Below, in pieces: positions 16,908-25,785 of a DNA stretch of 64,000 bases. The stretch's first letter is position 1; each line of letters starts with the position of its first letter. The stretch lies in contig CAWGHW010000018.1 in NCBI GenBank assembly GCA_963822485.1, positions 558,001 through 622,000 of the forward strand, read 5' to 3'. The notes below the pieces were generated by a model. That model was not told the DNA's origin and did no database searches. It worked only from the letters and a program-made list of their open reading frames with translations. A program made the translations under genes and the position numbers. Source of the stretch: DASUBV01 sp963822485. GTDB lineage: Bacteria; Actinomycetota; Actinomycetes; Streptosporangiales; Streptosporangiaceae.

Positions 16908-18940
16908 GTGACAATCGGGCCGGATGCCTCCTTCTCCTCGGTCGATGAGGCCATGGACCTGGTCCGCTCCGGCCTGGGCTACCTGGCCCGGGCTGACGTG
17001 GCGTCGCTGCCGGCCGTGACCCAGGCGCGGCTGCTGCGCGAGTACGAGCGGGCGCAGTCCCAGCACACCGCGGGCCGCGTTCGTGCCCTGTCGGCGTTCA
17101 CCGTGCAGGGCGCTTACGCCGATGACGGTCACGGGGGCCCGCATCCGTGGCTGGTCTGGCAGACCCGGGTGACGGCCAGGGCCGCGTCCGCGACGATCGG
17201 GTGGATGCGCTGCCTGGGCGCTCACCCGCTGGTCGCCGGGGCGCTGGCCGCGGGGACGGTCACTGAGTCGTACGCGCGGAAGATCTGCTACTGGTCGGAT
17301 CTGCTGCCCGTCGGCTACCGGGACCTCGCTGACCAGAACCTGGCCGACGCGGCCGCGGGCGGGGCGGACCTGGATTTCCTGTCGCAGATGGCGGAGGAGA
17401 TGTTCTCCCGGGTCACCCCGCCCGACAAGGACGACGAGGATGACGCCCGGTTCAATGACCGGTTCTTCCGCCTGACCCGCCTGTTCCAGGGCCACGGCCG
17501 CGCCGACGGGGACCTGACGCCGGAGTGCCTCGCCGCGCTTACTGAGGTGCTGGACACGCTGGGGAAGAAGGCGGGTCCGGAGGATGACCGGTCCGCGGGG
17601 CAGCGCGGCCACGACGCGCTGGAGGAGGCGATGCGGCTGCTGCTGGCGTCGGGCTGCCTGCCGGAGCGGGCGGGCCAGGCGGCGCAGGTCCAGCTGCACC
17701 TGACGCTGGATGAGCTGCTGGACATGCCCGGCGGCACCAGCGCCGCCAGCGCCTGGCTCGCCAACCACCTCGCCGCCACCGGGTCCGGTGGCGACGCCGG
17801 CCCGGCTGACCCGCACGCGAGCGGCCCGGGCGCCAACGACCCTGGCCGCGGCAGCCAGCCCGGCGGCGACACCGACCCGGGCGACCCGTACCCGGGCCAC
17901 CCGGGCCACCCGGGCGCCACTCAGTCCGGCAGCGGCCCGGCGTCCGGCCGGCCCGACCTGGATGAGCTGCTCGGCCCCGACCCCCGCGACGCCTTCACCA
18001 AGCCCCGGCCCCGCGCTGAGCGCCGCGCCGCCGCCCGCGCCGGGCAGCCCGGCTGGCTCACCGGCAAGGCCGCCGAGGCGTACTCGTGCGACACCAAGAT
18101 CGCGCCGATGGTCTGCGGCCACCTCGACCGCAACGCCCTGGCCCGCCTGGTCACCGACCTGCTCGCCGGGGACCTCGCCAACCTCGCCACCAGCACCGAC
18201 CCGGCACCCGTCCCCGGCCCCCGCTGTGAATGCGACGAGCACCCGCCCGCACCCCGCGCCCCCATCCCCGGCGCCCTGCCGACCCGACCACGACCGCGGG
18301 CAGCCAGCCCATCACCACCGCGGCCGGCCAGCCCGCCGCCACCGGTCAGCCCGCCGCCACCGGCCCGGTCCCGCCCGGCCTCACCGGCACCGCCGCGCCC
18401 GGCACCACCGCGCCCGCAACCGGCGCCGGCACCAGCCCGCTGACGCCCGGCGGCCTGGCCCGGCTCCAGGACACCCTGCTCCGCTACGCCGTCAGCCTGC
18501 TCTCCGGCCCCACCGGCCTCGCCGCCTACCTGCGGACCCAGCTCACCGGCGGGTTCTTCCCCGCACCCAGCCTCCCCCTCGACCTCGGCCAGCCCACCGA
18601 GCAAGTCCCGCCCCACCTCCGCCGCGCCGTCACCAAGCGCGACCGGCACTGTAGCTTCCCCGGCTGCACCGCACCCCCCGTCCGCTGCCAGGTACACCAC
18701 GTGATCCCCCGGTCGAAGGGCGGCCCGACCCGCCTGGACAACCTGACGCTCTTGTGTGCCTTCCACCACCTGATCGCCGTGCACCGCTGGGGCTGGACCC
18801 TGCAACTGCACGGCGACGGCACCACCACCGCCACCAGCCCCGACGGCACCAAGACCTTGCACAGCCACGGCCCACCATCCGGCCAGGACACACTCTGGGC
18901 GGACCAGCCATCGCACGGCCCGCCTGCCACCGCCGCATAA
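16908..18940 (+). pseudogene. DUF222 / HNH endonuclease, 13E12 family (frameshifted)
   Basis: The N-terminal DUF222 helical domain (about residues 10-260) is followed by a Gly/Asp/Pro-rich linker with GHPGHPG repeats. A conserved central block (LTGKAAEAYSCDTKIAPMVC, GHLDRNALARLVTDLLAGDL) comes next, and then the HNH nuclease core with zinc cysteines CSFPGCTAPPVRC, QVHHVIPRSKGG, and NLTLLCAFHHLIAVHRWGW. The core is in a different frame from the N-terminus: near 18270-18300 one base is missing in a Pro-rich stretch. The reconstructed protein is about 677 residues. 13E12 proteins are multicopy in actinomycetes and behave like mobile HNH genes; their DNA target is unknown. GTG start, with GGGAGG at ideal spacing. 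Confidence 0.8.
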
Positions 18941-18961
18941 GTCATACACCGCGCCTGTCGG

Positions 18962-19243
18962 TCAGCCGCGCTGCTCCACGGTGAAGCCCAGGTTTCCGAG
19001 CACCCTGACCGCGCCGCTCTTGCCGCCCTCGAAGTCACCGGAGGCCAGGCGGTTGCCCGTGGCGAACTCATACGCGGTGCCGAGGATGGCCTTCGGCGGG
19101 TAACGGCGCTTCTCCCAGACCAGGTCATAGGTAGTGGTCGGGGCGAAACCGTGCGCGGCGAAGAACGCTTCCGCGCCCAGCTTGTCGTAGTCCTGAATCG
19201 CGCGTACCACGTCATTACGGGTCACTGGATCCCACACCACCAT
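18962..19243 (-). CDS. Stand-alone ScoMcrA-like N-terminal head domain protein
   Basis: This small protein (93 residues) reads as one complete domain: VVRAIQDYDKLGAEAFFAAH, then GFAPTTTYDLVWEKRRYPPK, AILGTAYEFATGNRLASGDF and VRVLGNLGFTVE. It resembles the N-terminal head domain of ScoMcrA-type modification-dependent HNH nucleases, here without SRA, sulfur-binding or nuclease parts. ATG 19243 has GGGAGG 9 bases upstream. It converges on the DUF222/HNH gene. In other proteins the head domain precedes a nuclease, so an accessory DNA-recognition role is possible but unproven. Confidence 0.6.
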   Translation of the reverse strand: MVVWDPVTRNDVVRAIQDYDKLGAEAFFAAHGFAPTTTYDLVWEKRRYPPKAILGTAYEFATGNRLASGDFEGGKSGAVRVLGNLGFTVEQRG

Positions 19244-19511
19244 CGTGCTCAGCCTCCCTGGCCAGTGTCGTCGGCGTGCTCCTTGGTCTCCGCCATTCTC
19301 GCTGCTGCAGCCTGGCCGCACCTCGTCAGGTCACCTAGCCGTACCGGTGCCGACGGGCGGGCCGCTGACGGATGCCCGATCTGACGATGTGCAGCGGACG
19401 GCGCATAGCGGCACCGCCCGCGCCGGCAGCGGACCAACGCCGGCGCCGACACCGAGATCGTCCGGCCGTATCCTGAGGGGCCAATTTCTGGTGCTGCGGC
19501 GGCGGGGCGTG

Positions 19512-21074
19512 ATGACTGGTGAGCCTGGCCTGATTGGCCTGCTGTATGGCGCCGACTGGACGCGGCTTTCGCTGTCCGCCGAGGTGAGCGACGGGTCGGC
19601 GGTGCTGGTCGCGCCGGGGAAGCGCTACTGGTACCGCACCCCGGACTACGAGACCGGCTGCGATGGCGTCCGCGCCTGGGAGCTGTCCGCGGACGACCCC
19701 GATGAAGACGATGAGACGACGACGATGACGCTGACGACGAAGTTACCTGGATCGGCCGGCCCGAGCCGCCGCTGGACCGGCTGCTGTGCCCGGCCTGGCT
19801 GCTGAACGGCTCGCGGCTGGAGGTCCGCGGCCGGGTCCAGGCGTGCGGGCGTGAGGCCATCGATGTCGTGATGACCAGGCGGCCGGGTCGCGGAGACGAG
19901 ACCGAGCCGGGGCGGACGGAGGTCCTGGTCGACGCGGAGCTGGGGATCTTGCTGCGGGTCGCCAAGCCGGGCGCCGGCGGCGAGCCCGAGGTGACTGAGC
20001 TGGTCAGCGCGGACTTCGACCCGGTCATTGACCCGGCCCGGTTCGCGCCGCCGCCGGACCGCCCGATAGCCGGCGGCCTGGGCGAGGGTGACAGTACCGG
20101 CGGGCCGGCCTGGTGGGCGGTCAAGACCGCGGCCGGGCTGGCGGCGGGCGGCCTGGGTGCCTGGATCCGCTACTGCGTCGAGCAACCGGGTGCCGCATCC
20201 GTCGGACGGCCCGGCGGCCGAAGCGGCGATCCCGGAAGCCGACCCGGCGCCCGAGCTGTCACCCGACGGCGGGCCGGGCGGGCCGCCCGTGAGTGCGGAC
20301 CTGCTGGCCCTGCTGCAGGCCGGCGGCCGGGATCAGCTCACGGCCACGGAGCACCACTGGATAGACCTGGGCGCCATGGCCTCGCAGGTCCCGGCCGGGG
20401 CGCGGCGGGCCGGCTTCGGCGGCCTGGGCCTGCTCATGGACGCCGTCAGCGAGCTGCCCGCCACCAGCCACCTCATCTCCGCCGTGCGCCTCGCCGGGCC
20501 TGGCCGATACCAGATCGATCACGACTACCCGCCCCGGCGTGGTCCGGTGTCCGTCGCCTGCGACGGGCACCGTCTCTGGCAGGTCTACGCCGACAAGGTC
20601 ACGACCGGGCCAGCCGAGCCGGTCCCCGACAACATTGCCCGCCTGGCCGACCCATCCTGGCTGCTTGAATTGGGGCTGGCCGGGGGGACGCCCGTCACCC
20701 TCGACGGCCGGCCCGGCTACCGGGTCAGCGTCGCCGCCGGGCCGACCGGGCGCGGCGGCCTGCTGTTCCCGGCCGCCGTCGCCGTCATCGACGCCGAGCT
20801 GGGCATCATCCTGCGGCTGACCTGCTACCTGGGGTCCAGGCCCGTGCAGCGGCAGGAACTGCGCGACCTCACCACGGACGGCGGCGACTTCCGGGTGGAC
20901 ATCCCGGCCGGCCTGCCGGTCACCGAGGACACGACGGGGGCCGGGGAGCGCCAGGCTAGTCCCCCGCCCAGCATCGCCAGCCTGGCCGTCCGGCACGCGA
21001 CGGCGCACGCGGCCAGGACCGCCAGGAACCTGCTGGGTCGCTTCGACCCCCGGCCGCCGGACGACCGGGCCTGA
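19512..21074 (+). pseudogene. Hypothetical protein with two similar LolA/RseB-like domains (two frame breaks)
   Basis: Read across two indels this is one protein of about 520 residues with an internal duplication. Each half has a [C/D]P-x-WLL element (CPAWLLNGSRL, DPSWLLELGLAGG) followed about 55-70 residues later by a V/I-DAELGI-L/I-LR strand (VLVDAELGILLRV, AVIDAELGIILRL). The acidic run near 19713 lost one base and the region near 20172 gained one, after which the conserved frame resumes. The strand-rich pattern recalls lipoprotein-carrier (LolA/RseB) folds, but I see no signal peptide and make no functional call. The start is ATG 19512 or GTG 19509. Confidence 0.5.
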
Positions 21075-21137
21075 AGGAGTGGTGACCGGCGAGACGGCTG
21101 AGCCGACGGCGTCGGACTCAGCTCCTATCCTCGGGCC

Positions 21138-21611
21138 ATGACGATTCAGCGCATGGACAACGTCGGCATCGTCGTCGACGACCTCGACGCCGCCGTCGCT
21201 TTCTTCACCGAACTCGGCATGGAGCTGGAAGGCAGGATGCCGATCGAAGGAAGCTGGGCGGGAAGCGTCGTCGGGCTCGACGACATGCGAAGCGAGATCG
21301 CGATGATGCGGATCCCGGACGCGCCGGGCCGGCTCGAACTGTCGAAGTATCACGCCCCGAAGGCGATCACCCCCGAGCCGGAGATCGCCCCGGCGAACAC
21401 GCTGGGCCTGCACCGCGTCATGTTCGCCGTCGACGACATCGAGGACACTCTCGCCCGCCTCCGCCCGCACGGCGCCGAACTCGTCGGCGAAGTGACGCGC
21501 TTCGAGGACAGCTACCTGCTCTGCTATCTCCGCGGGCCGAGCGGAATCATCCTCGCGCTGGCCGAGCAGCTGAACTCGGCGCCCAGGACGGGCGCCAGGC
21601 CGGCTCAGTGA
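21138..21611 (+). CDS. VOC family (glyoxalase/bleomycin-resistance fold) protein
   Basis: This is a 157-residue protein with two beta-alpha-beta-beta-beta modules: MDNVGIVVDDLDAAVAFFTE (module 1) and GLHRVMFAVDDIEDTLARL (module 2), each ending in strand motifs (RLELSKY, LLCYLRGPSGIILALAEQ). The candidate metal-ligand positions are His of LHRVMF and Glu of LRGPSGIILALAEQ. Substrate is unknown. Its 3' end overlaps the convergent LysR gene by 65 bp. The LysR-type regulator next door may control it, but no operator could be identified. Confidence 0.82.
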   Translation: MTIQRMDNVGIVVDDLDAAVAFFTELGMELEGRMPIEGSWAGSVVGLDDMRSEIAMMRIPDAPGRLELSKYHAPKAITPEPEIAPANTLGLHRVMFAVDDIEDTLARLRPHGAELVGEVTRFEDSYLLCYLRGPSGIILALAEQLNSAPRTGARPAQ

Positions 21612-22500
21612 GCGGTTCCAGGCTTCCGAGGTGGCTGATGATGGCCCGGAGTCCCGGGTGCGGATTCGCTCTGGGGAGGATGAGCGAGAGCGGGTACGCG
21701 ATCGTCGGGTTCACGATCGGGATGCGGCGCAGGTCGTAGTTCGTCGGCCAGATGTACCGGTCGCGCGCGCCGACGAGGGTGGCCACGTCGGCGGAGTCCG
21801 CGAGAGCGTCGAGGAGTACCTCGTTGCCGAAGTTCGGGCCGGCGGCGTCGATGCGGAGGTCGAAAGCCGTGGCGAGCTGATCGTAGAACTCGGCCCATTC
21901 GCTTCGCGGCGCAATACCCGGCACCCAGATCCGGTGCTTGCGCAGCTGCGGTGGCGTCAGTGTTCGCGCGGTGGCGAGCGGGTGTCTCGGGCCGACGAGG
22001 AGTTCCAGCGGCGAGTCGAACGCGTGGATCATTCGCGCGTCGCGCGGCAGCGCGGCCGGGTCGGTGACGGTGCGGAACGAGGCGTCGATGTCACCGGCCT
22101 GGACGGCGGCGACCGCCACGCGCGGGTCGTTGACCCTGAGGGTCACCACGTCGAGGTCGGTCTGGGGATGCGACCGCCAGTAGTCGTGCAGGACGACGGC
22201 CTGCGCGCTGCGCAGGCCGAGGACGTCGATCCGAAGAGCCCGCGAGCCCGGCCTGATCGCGGTGACGGCGCGCTCGACACCCGCGACGATGGTCCGTGCG
22301 TGCGGCAGGAACGCCTGGCCGTCGAGCGTCAGCTCGACCCCTCGGGCGGTCCGCGTGAACAGCTGGACGCCGAGTTCGCGCTCGAGGGTGGCGATCCGCT
22401 TCGAGACCGCCTGTTGCGTCACGCCCAGCTCGTCGGCCGCGTGCTGCAACTGTCCGAGCTCGGCGGCGCGGACGAACGACCGCACCGCTTCGGTGTCCAT
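21547..22500 (-). CDS. LysR family transcriptional regulator
   Basis: This 317-residue protein has the LysR winged HTH at 1-60 (VRSFVRAAELGQLQHAADEL, VTQQAVSKRIATLERELG, LFTRTARGVELT) and a periplasmic-binding-like co-inducer domain from about residue 88. Ten or so residues at the C-terminus are Ala/Arg-rich and lie in the overlap with the convergent VOC gene, so the real end may be degenerate. Target genes are unknown; it starts 123 bp downstream of the end of the catabolic cluster's class II aldolase gene on the same strand. Confidence 0.88.
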   Translation of the reverse strand: MDTEAVRSFVRAAELGQLQHAADELGVTQQAVSKRIATLERELGVQLFTRTARGVELTLDGQAFLPHARTIVAGVERAVTAIRPGSRALRIDVLGLRSAQAVVLHDYWRSHPQTDLDVVTLRVNDPRVAVAAVQAGDIDASFRTVTDPAALPRDARMIHAFDSPLELLVGPRHPLATARTLTPPQLRKHRIWVPGIAPRSEWAEFYDQLATAFDLRIDAAGPNFGNEVLLDALADSADVATLVGARDRYIWPTNYDLRRIPIVNPTIAYPLSLILPRANPHPGLRAIISHLGSLEPLTEPAWRPSWAPSSAARPARG

Positions 22501-22623
22501 CGCCCGATCCTATGCATGCCCAACCGATCGTTGTGGCTCGCCGGGAAGACGGTTGCCTGAACCTGCCGCTGTGTCGCCGATGCGATTCAGGGACCCAAGT
22601 ATCGGTTGTCTCAAACTGACTGG

Positions 22624-23382
22624 CTACCGGTGGCGGAGGTGCTGCCAGAGCCGGGGCAGCAGGCCGTCCCCGGCCGCGCGCCAGGCGGCGATCTCGTCCG
22701 CGGTCAGCGGCGTGACCGGGCCGGCGGCTCGGGCGGCCAGGTGGACCTCGCAGGCGGCGGCGAGCAGCCACATCCGGGTTACCGCGAGACCGGGGGTGTC
22801 GCCCAGGGTGAGCGCGCCGTTCCCGCGCAGCAGCAGCGCCTCGCCGGCGGGCAGGGACCGGGCGGCCTGCTCGGCCAGGGCCGCAGAGCGCAGCAGCCGG
22901 GCCGAGCCATGCACCGGGACCGTCTCGCCGAGCCAGGCGGCCTGGCCGTGCAACGGCACCAGCTCCGAGGTGACGGCGGCGGCGGCGAACGCGGACGATG
23001 GCTGGGCCCGGGCGATGGCGGCGGCGTCGGGACGGGCCTGGTAGAGCGCCAGGTGCGCCCACGCCTCGGCCGGCGCGCCCGGCGGCAGTGCGTCCGGTGG
23101 CAGTGCGCCCGATGACAATGCGTCCGCTGACACTGCGGTCGCGGTCAGCGGCACCTCGACCAGGCTGGCCTCGGTGACCGTGGCCAGGTCGGCGGCGGGC
23201 GTGATGAGCATGGCCGTCCCGGCCCGGGCCGATACGTGCCCGAAGCTGGTCACCAGGCCGAGCCGGGCCAGCACGTGCGCCGCCTCGGCGATCTCGCCCC
23301 GCAGCCCTGTCTCGCCCCGCAGCCCCGCCCCGGTGGTCATTGCCCGGTTCCCATCTGGCTCGCGGTCTTCCCTGTCGCCCAC
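22624..23382 (-). CDS. Class II aldolase/adducin family protein
   Basis: This protein has 252 residues. Family elements include LGLVTSFGHVSARAG (phosphate/aldehyde site), AHLALYQARPDAAAIARAQP and LLRGNGALTLGDT. The usual zinc ligands are partly lost: the canonical H-x-H pair near the middle reads HLAL, and the later H-x-H reads RAQP. Metal-dependent aldol cleavage is therefore doubtful and decarboxylase-like or non-catalytic roles are possible. I favour GTG 23382 with AGGGG 4-5 bases upstream over an internal ATG at 23340. It is divergent from the extradiol dioxygenase, and the first GntR-type operator lies between the two starts. Confidence 0.68.
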   Translation of the reverse strand: MGDREDREPDGNRAMTTGAGLRGETGLRGEIAEAAHVLARLGLVTSFGHVSARAGTAMLITPAADLATVTEASLVEVPLTATAVSADALSSGALPPDALPPGAPAEAWAHLALYQARPDAAAIARAQPSSAFAAAAVTSELVPLHGQAAWLGETVPVHGSARLLRSAALAEQAARSLPAGEALLLRGNGALTLGDTPGLAVTRMWLLAAACEVHLAARAAGPVTPLTADEIAAWRAAGDGLLPRLWQHLRHR

Positions 23383-23391
23383 ATCACCCCT

Positions 23392-23407
23392 AAACTGTAT
23401 GCAGTTT
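23392..23407. promoter_or_regulatory. Operator copy 1 of the catabolic-cluster palindrome
   Basis: AAACTGTATGCAGTTT has 6-bp arms AAACTG/CAGTTT around TATG. It sits between the divergent aldolase and dioxygenase starts, 10 bp from the former and 26 bp from the latter, so a bound protein could block both promoters. It is one of seven copies in the cluster. Confidence 0.75.
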
Positions 23408-23433
23408 GATGGCGAACCGGAAGGGGAAGCGCC

Positions 23434-24333
23434 GTGATCTCAGGGCTGCATCACTACGCGCTGGAGGTGCCCGACCTCGCGGTGGCCGAGGGGTTCCTCC
23501 AGGACTTCGGCCTGGAGACCGGGGAGAAGGACGGCTCGCTGGTCGCCCAGTGCCCCGGCCGGAGCCAGGAGCAGGTGCGGCTGCTCGAGGCGCCGGCCAA
23601 GCGGCTGCACCACGTCTCGTTCACCCTTCAGCCGGGCACGCTGGACAGCGTCCGCGAGGCGCTGGAGCGGGCGGGCACGCCGGTGATCGAGCCGCCGGCC
23701 GGCGCCGACCAGGACGGGCTGTGGGTCCGCGACCCGGACGGCACTGCGGTGCAGCTGCTCGACGAGGCGCCGGCGCCGGCCCGGCCGGTGGCCGAGGTGC
23801 CGGTCAACATCGGCGGCTCGCGGCAGCGAGTCGGGGTGGCGCAGTGGCGGCTGCTCACGCAGGACGTGCTGCCGCGCCGGCTCGGGCACACGCTGCTGTT
23901 CACGGCGCAGCCGCAGGAGATGACCGAGTTCTACACCGGCGTGCTGGGGCTGCGGGTGAGCGACCGGATCCGCGGGCTGGTGACGTTCCTGAACGCCGGG
24001 CCGGGCGACCATCACGTATTCGGGTTCATCGCCAGCAGCCACCGGGGCTTCCACCACGCCAGCTTCGAGGTGCCGTCCATCGACGCGATCGCGCTCGGCG
24101 CGGACCGGATGCGAACCCGGGGCCGGGCGGCGGGCTGGGGCCTGGGGCGGCACACGATCGGCTCGAACTTCTTCCACTACAACCCGGACCCGTGGGGCTC
24201 GTGGATCGAGTGGTTCTCGGACATCGACCAGATCGACGACTGCTGGGTGGCCGGCGAGTGGGAGGTGCCGCCGCACCTGTGGGGCGCGCCGCCACCGGAG
24301 ACGTTCCTGGCCAACGCCGAGCCCGCCGAGTAG
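23434..24333 (+). CDS. Type I extradiol ring-cleavage dioxygenase (VOC superfamily)
   Basis: This 299-residue protein has two VOC modules, the N-terminal one starting ISGLHHYALEVPDLAVAEGF. The catalytic C-terminal half carries the 2-His-1-carboxylate set: His in RRLGHTLLF, His in HHASFEVPSIDA and Glu in SWIEWFSDID. The second-sphere residues HH (GFHHASFEV) and Y (FHYNPDPWG) also fit. It should use Fe(II) and O2 to open a catechol next to the hydroxyls, the committing step of meta cleavage. GTG start with AAGGGGAAG upstream. It heads the plus-strand operon under operator copy 1. Confidence 0.85.
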   Translation: MISGLHHYALEVPDLAVAEGFLQDFGLETGEKDGSLVAQCPGRSQEQVRLLEAPAKRLHHVSFTLQPGTLDSVREALERAGTPVIEPPAGADQDGLWVRDPDGTAVQLLDEAPAPARPVAEVPVNIGGSRQRVGVAQWRLLTQDVLPRRLGHTLLFTAQPQEMTEFYTGVLGLRVSDRIRGLVTFLNAGPGDHHVFGFIASSHRGFHHASFEVPSIDAIALGADRMRTRGRAAGWGLGRHTIGSNFFHYNPDPWGSWIEWFSDIDQIDDCWVAGEWEVPPHLWGAPPPETFLANAEPAE

Positions 24334-24386
24334 CGTAGCCCGCCGAGCCGCAGCCCGCCGGGCTTCACCCATTGCCTTCCTCGCGG

Positions 24387-24402
24387 GAACTGCATACAGT
24401 TT
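24387..24402. promoter_or_regulatory. Operator copy 2 of the catabolic-cluster palindrome
   Basis: GAACTGCATACAGTTT lies 66 bp upstream of the SnoaL-like gene start. It is followed 1 bp later by copy 3, so two dimers could sit side by side. Confidence 0.75.
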
Positions 24403-24403
24403 T

Positions 24404-24419
24404 GAACTGCATACACTTC
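24404..24419. promoter_or_regulatory. Operator copy 3 of the catabolic-cluster palindrome
   Basis: GAACTGCATACACTTC is a weaker match to the dyad (right arm CACTTC). It starts 17 bp after copy 2. This internal promoter region would make the second half of the operon separately controlled. Confidence 0.65.
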
Positions 24420-24467
24420 GCGGCTGCGTCGTCTTCGCCGCGCCGCCTCCAATGAGGGAGGGCTCCG

Positions 24468-24821
24468 ATGAGCCGGGACGTCGCTCAGGTTTTCGCCGAC
24501 ATTGACTCTTTCGACCCGGACCGGTTCGTGGCCAACCTGACCGAGGACGCCCGGTTCCGGTTCGCCAACATGGACCCGGTGACGGGGCGGGCGACGATCA
24601 GGGAGGCGGTGGCCGGGTTCTTCTCCAGCATCGACGGCCTCACCCACCACATCAGGAACGTCTACGAGGCGGGCGACACGGTCATCGCGCAGATCGACGT
24701 GGAGTACCTCCGCAAGGACGGCAAGACGGTGACGGTGCCGAACGCCGACATCCTGGTCTACGAGGGCGACCTGGTCCGGGACTGGCAGATCTACATCGAC
24801 CTGACCCCGGTCTTCGCCTGA
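24468..24821 (+). CDS. SnoaL-like / NTF2-fold protein
   Basis: This 117-residue protein has the NTF2/SnoaL alpha+beta cone: helices DVAQVFADIDSFDPDRFVAN, the strand EDARFRFANMDPVTGRATIR, the helix EAVAGFFSSIDGLTHHIRNV, and long strands VIAQIDVEYLRKDG and VTVPNADILVYEGDLVRDWQ. Such proteins act as cyclases, isomerases or dehydratases on small hydrophobic substrates, or just bind them. It lies between two extradiol-type dioxygenases and behind operator copies 2 and 3, so it likely acts on a pathway intermediate. No catalytic residue can be named confidently. Confidence 0.75.
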   Translation: MSRDVAQVFADIDSFDPDRFVANLTEDARFRFANMDPVTGRATIREAVAGFFSSIDGLTHHIRNVYEAGDTVIAQIDVEYLRKDGKTVTVPNADILVYEGDLVRDWQIYIDLTPVFA

Positions 24822-24852
24822 CCGAGCCCGGAACGACTGCGGAGCGAGTCCG

Positions 24853-25785
24853 ATGATCACGCTCACCGACATCGCCTACGTCCGGTCCGGCGTGGCCGAC
24901 CTGGACGCCGCCACCCGGTTCGCGACCGACATCGTCGGGCTCGAACTGGCCGCCCCGACCGAGGACGGCGTCGCCCACCTGCGCGCCGACCACCGCCACC
25001 ACTGCCTGGCCCTGGTCCAGGGGCCGTCGGGCGTGCTGGCGTCCGGCTTCAGCGTGCGCGACACCGACGCGCTGACGGCGGCCGAGACGGAGCTGGAACG
25101 GTCCGGGTTCACGGTGCGGCGGGGCTCGGCGGCGCAGGCCCGGTCCCGCCGGGTCCGGGAGTTCATCGCCTTTGACGACCCGTTCGGCAACCGGCTGGAG
25201 CTGGTCAGCCAGCAGGAGACGATCACCCGGCCGGTCGCGTTCACCCGGCCGGCCGGGATCACCGAGTTCGGTCACCTGTGCCTGGACGCGCCGGACGTGC
25301 ACGAGGCCCACCGGTTCTGGAGCACCCGGTTCAACGCCCGGGTGTCGGACTGGCTCGGCGACGCGGCCTGCCTGATGAGGATCGACCCGGTGCACCACAA
25401 GCTGGCCGTGTTCCGCGGCGACCACCCGGGGCTGTGCCACATGAACTTCCAGGTGGCTGCCATCGACGACGTGTTCCGCAACTGGCACTTCCTGGTGGAG
25501 CACGGCGTGGAGATCGAGATGGGGCCCGGGCGGCACCCGCAGTCCACCGCCGTCTTCCTGTACTTCCTGGGCCCGGAGGGCTTCACCTACGAGTACTCGT
25601 TCGGGGTGCGGCGGATCGAGGACGACGCGGCCTGGGTGCCGCGCACCTTCGACCCGGGCGAACCGGGCTCCATCGACATGTGGCTCGGCCCGACCACCCG
25701 CCCCGTCACCCAGCGCCAGGCCGCCCCGGCCGCCGCAGCCGCAGCCACCGCAGCCGCAGCCGCCTCGCCCGGAAGGACCGCATGA
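24853..25785 (+). CDS. Extradiol dioxygenase-like VOC protein (two modules)
   Basis: This 310-residue protein has two VOC modules. Module 1 opens LTDIAYVRSGVADLDAATRF and ends FDDPFGNRLELVSQQE. Module 2 opens ITEFGHLCLDAPDVHEAHRF and carries His of EFGHLCL, His of GLCHMNFQVAAID and Glu of EGFTYEYSFGV as likely Fe(II) ligands. An Ala-rich low-complexity tail follows. It is closest in plan to 2,3-dihydroxybiphenyl-type extradiol dioxygenases. It is translationally coupled (ATGA) to the MhpC-like hydrolase, the enzyme that normally acts on its ring-fission product. Confidence 0.82.
   Translation: MITLTDIAYVRSGVADLDAATRFATDIVGLELAAPTEDGVAHLRADHRHHCLALVQGPSGVLASGFSVRDTDALTAAETELERSGFTVRRGSAAQARSRRVREFIAFDDPFGNRLELVSQQETITRPVAFTRPAGITEFGHLCLDAPDVHEAHRFWSTRFNARVSDWLGDAACLMRIDPVHHKLAVFRGDHPGLCHMNFQVAAIDDVFRNWHFLVEHGVEIEMGPGRHPQSTAVFLYFLGPEGFTYEYSFGVRRIEDDAAWVPRTFDPGEPGSIDMWLGPTTRPVTQRQAAPAAAAAATAAAAASPGRTA

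Noticed and set aside
17770..17940. Repeated GGCCACCCG-type runs inside the DUF222 gene
   Set aside because: They encode the low-complexity Gly/His/Pro linker expected in this family, not a separate repeat element.
15426..18242. 938-residue open frame on the minus strand
   Set aside because: It runs antisense across the M18 peptidase and the DUF222 gene and has Gly/Arg/Ala/Gln-biased low-complexity content. The plus-strand genes have clear catalytic motifs.
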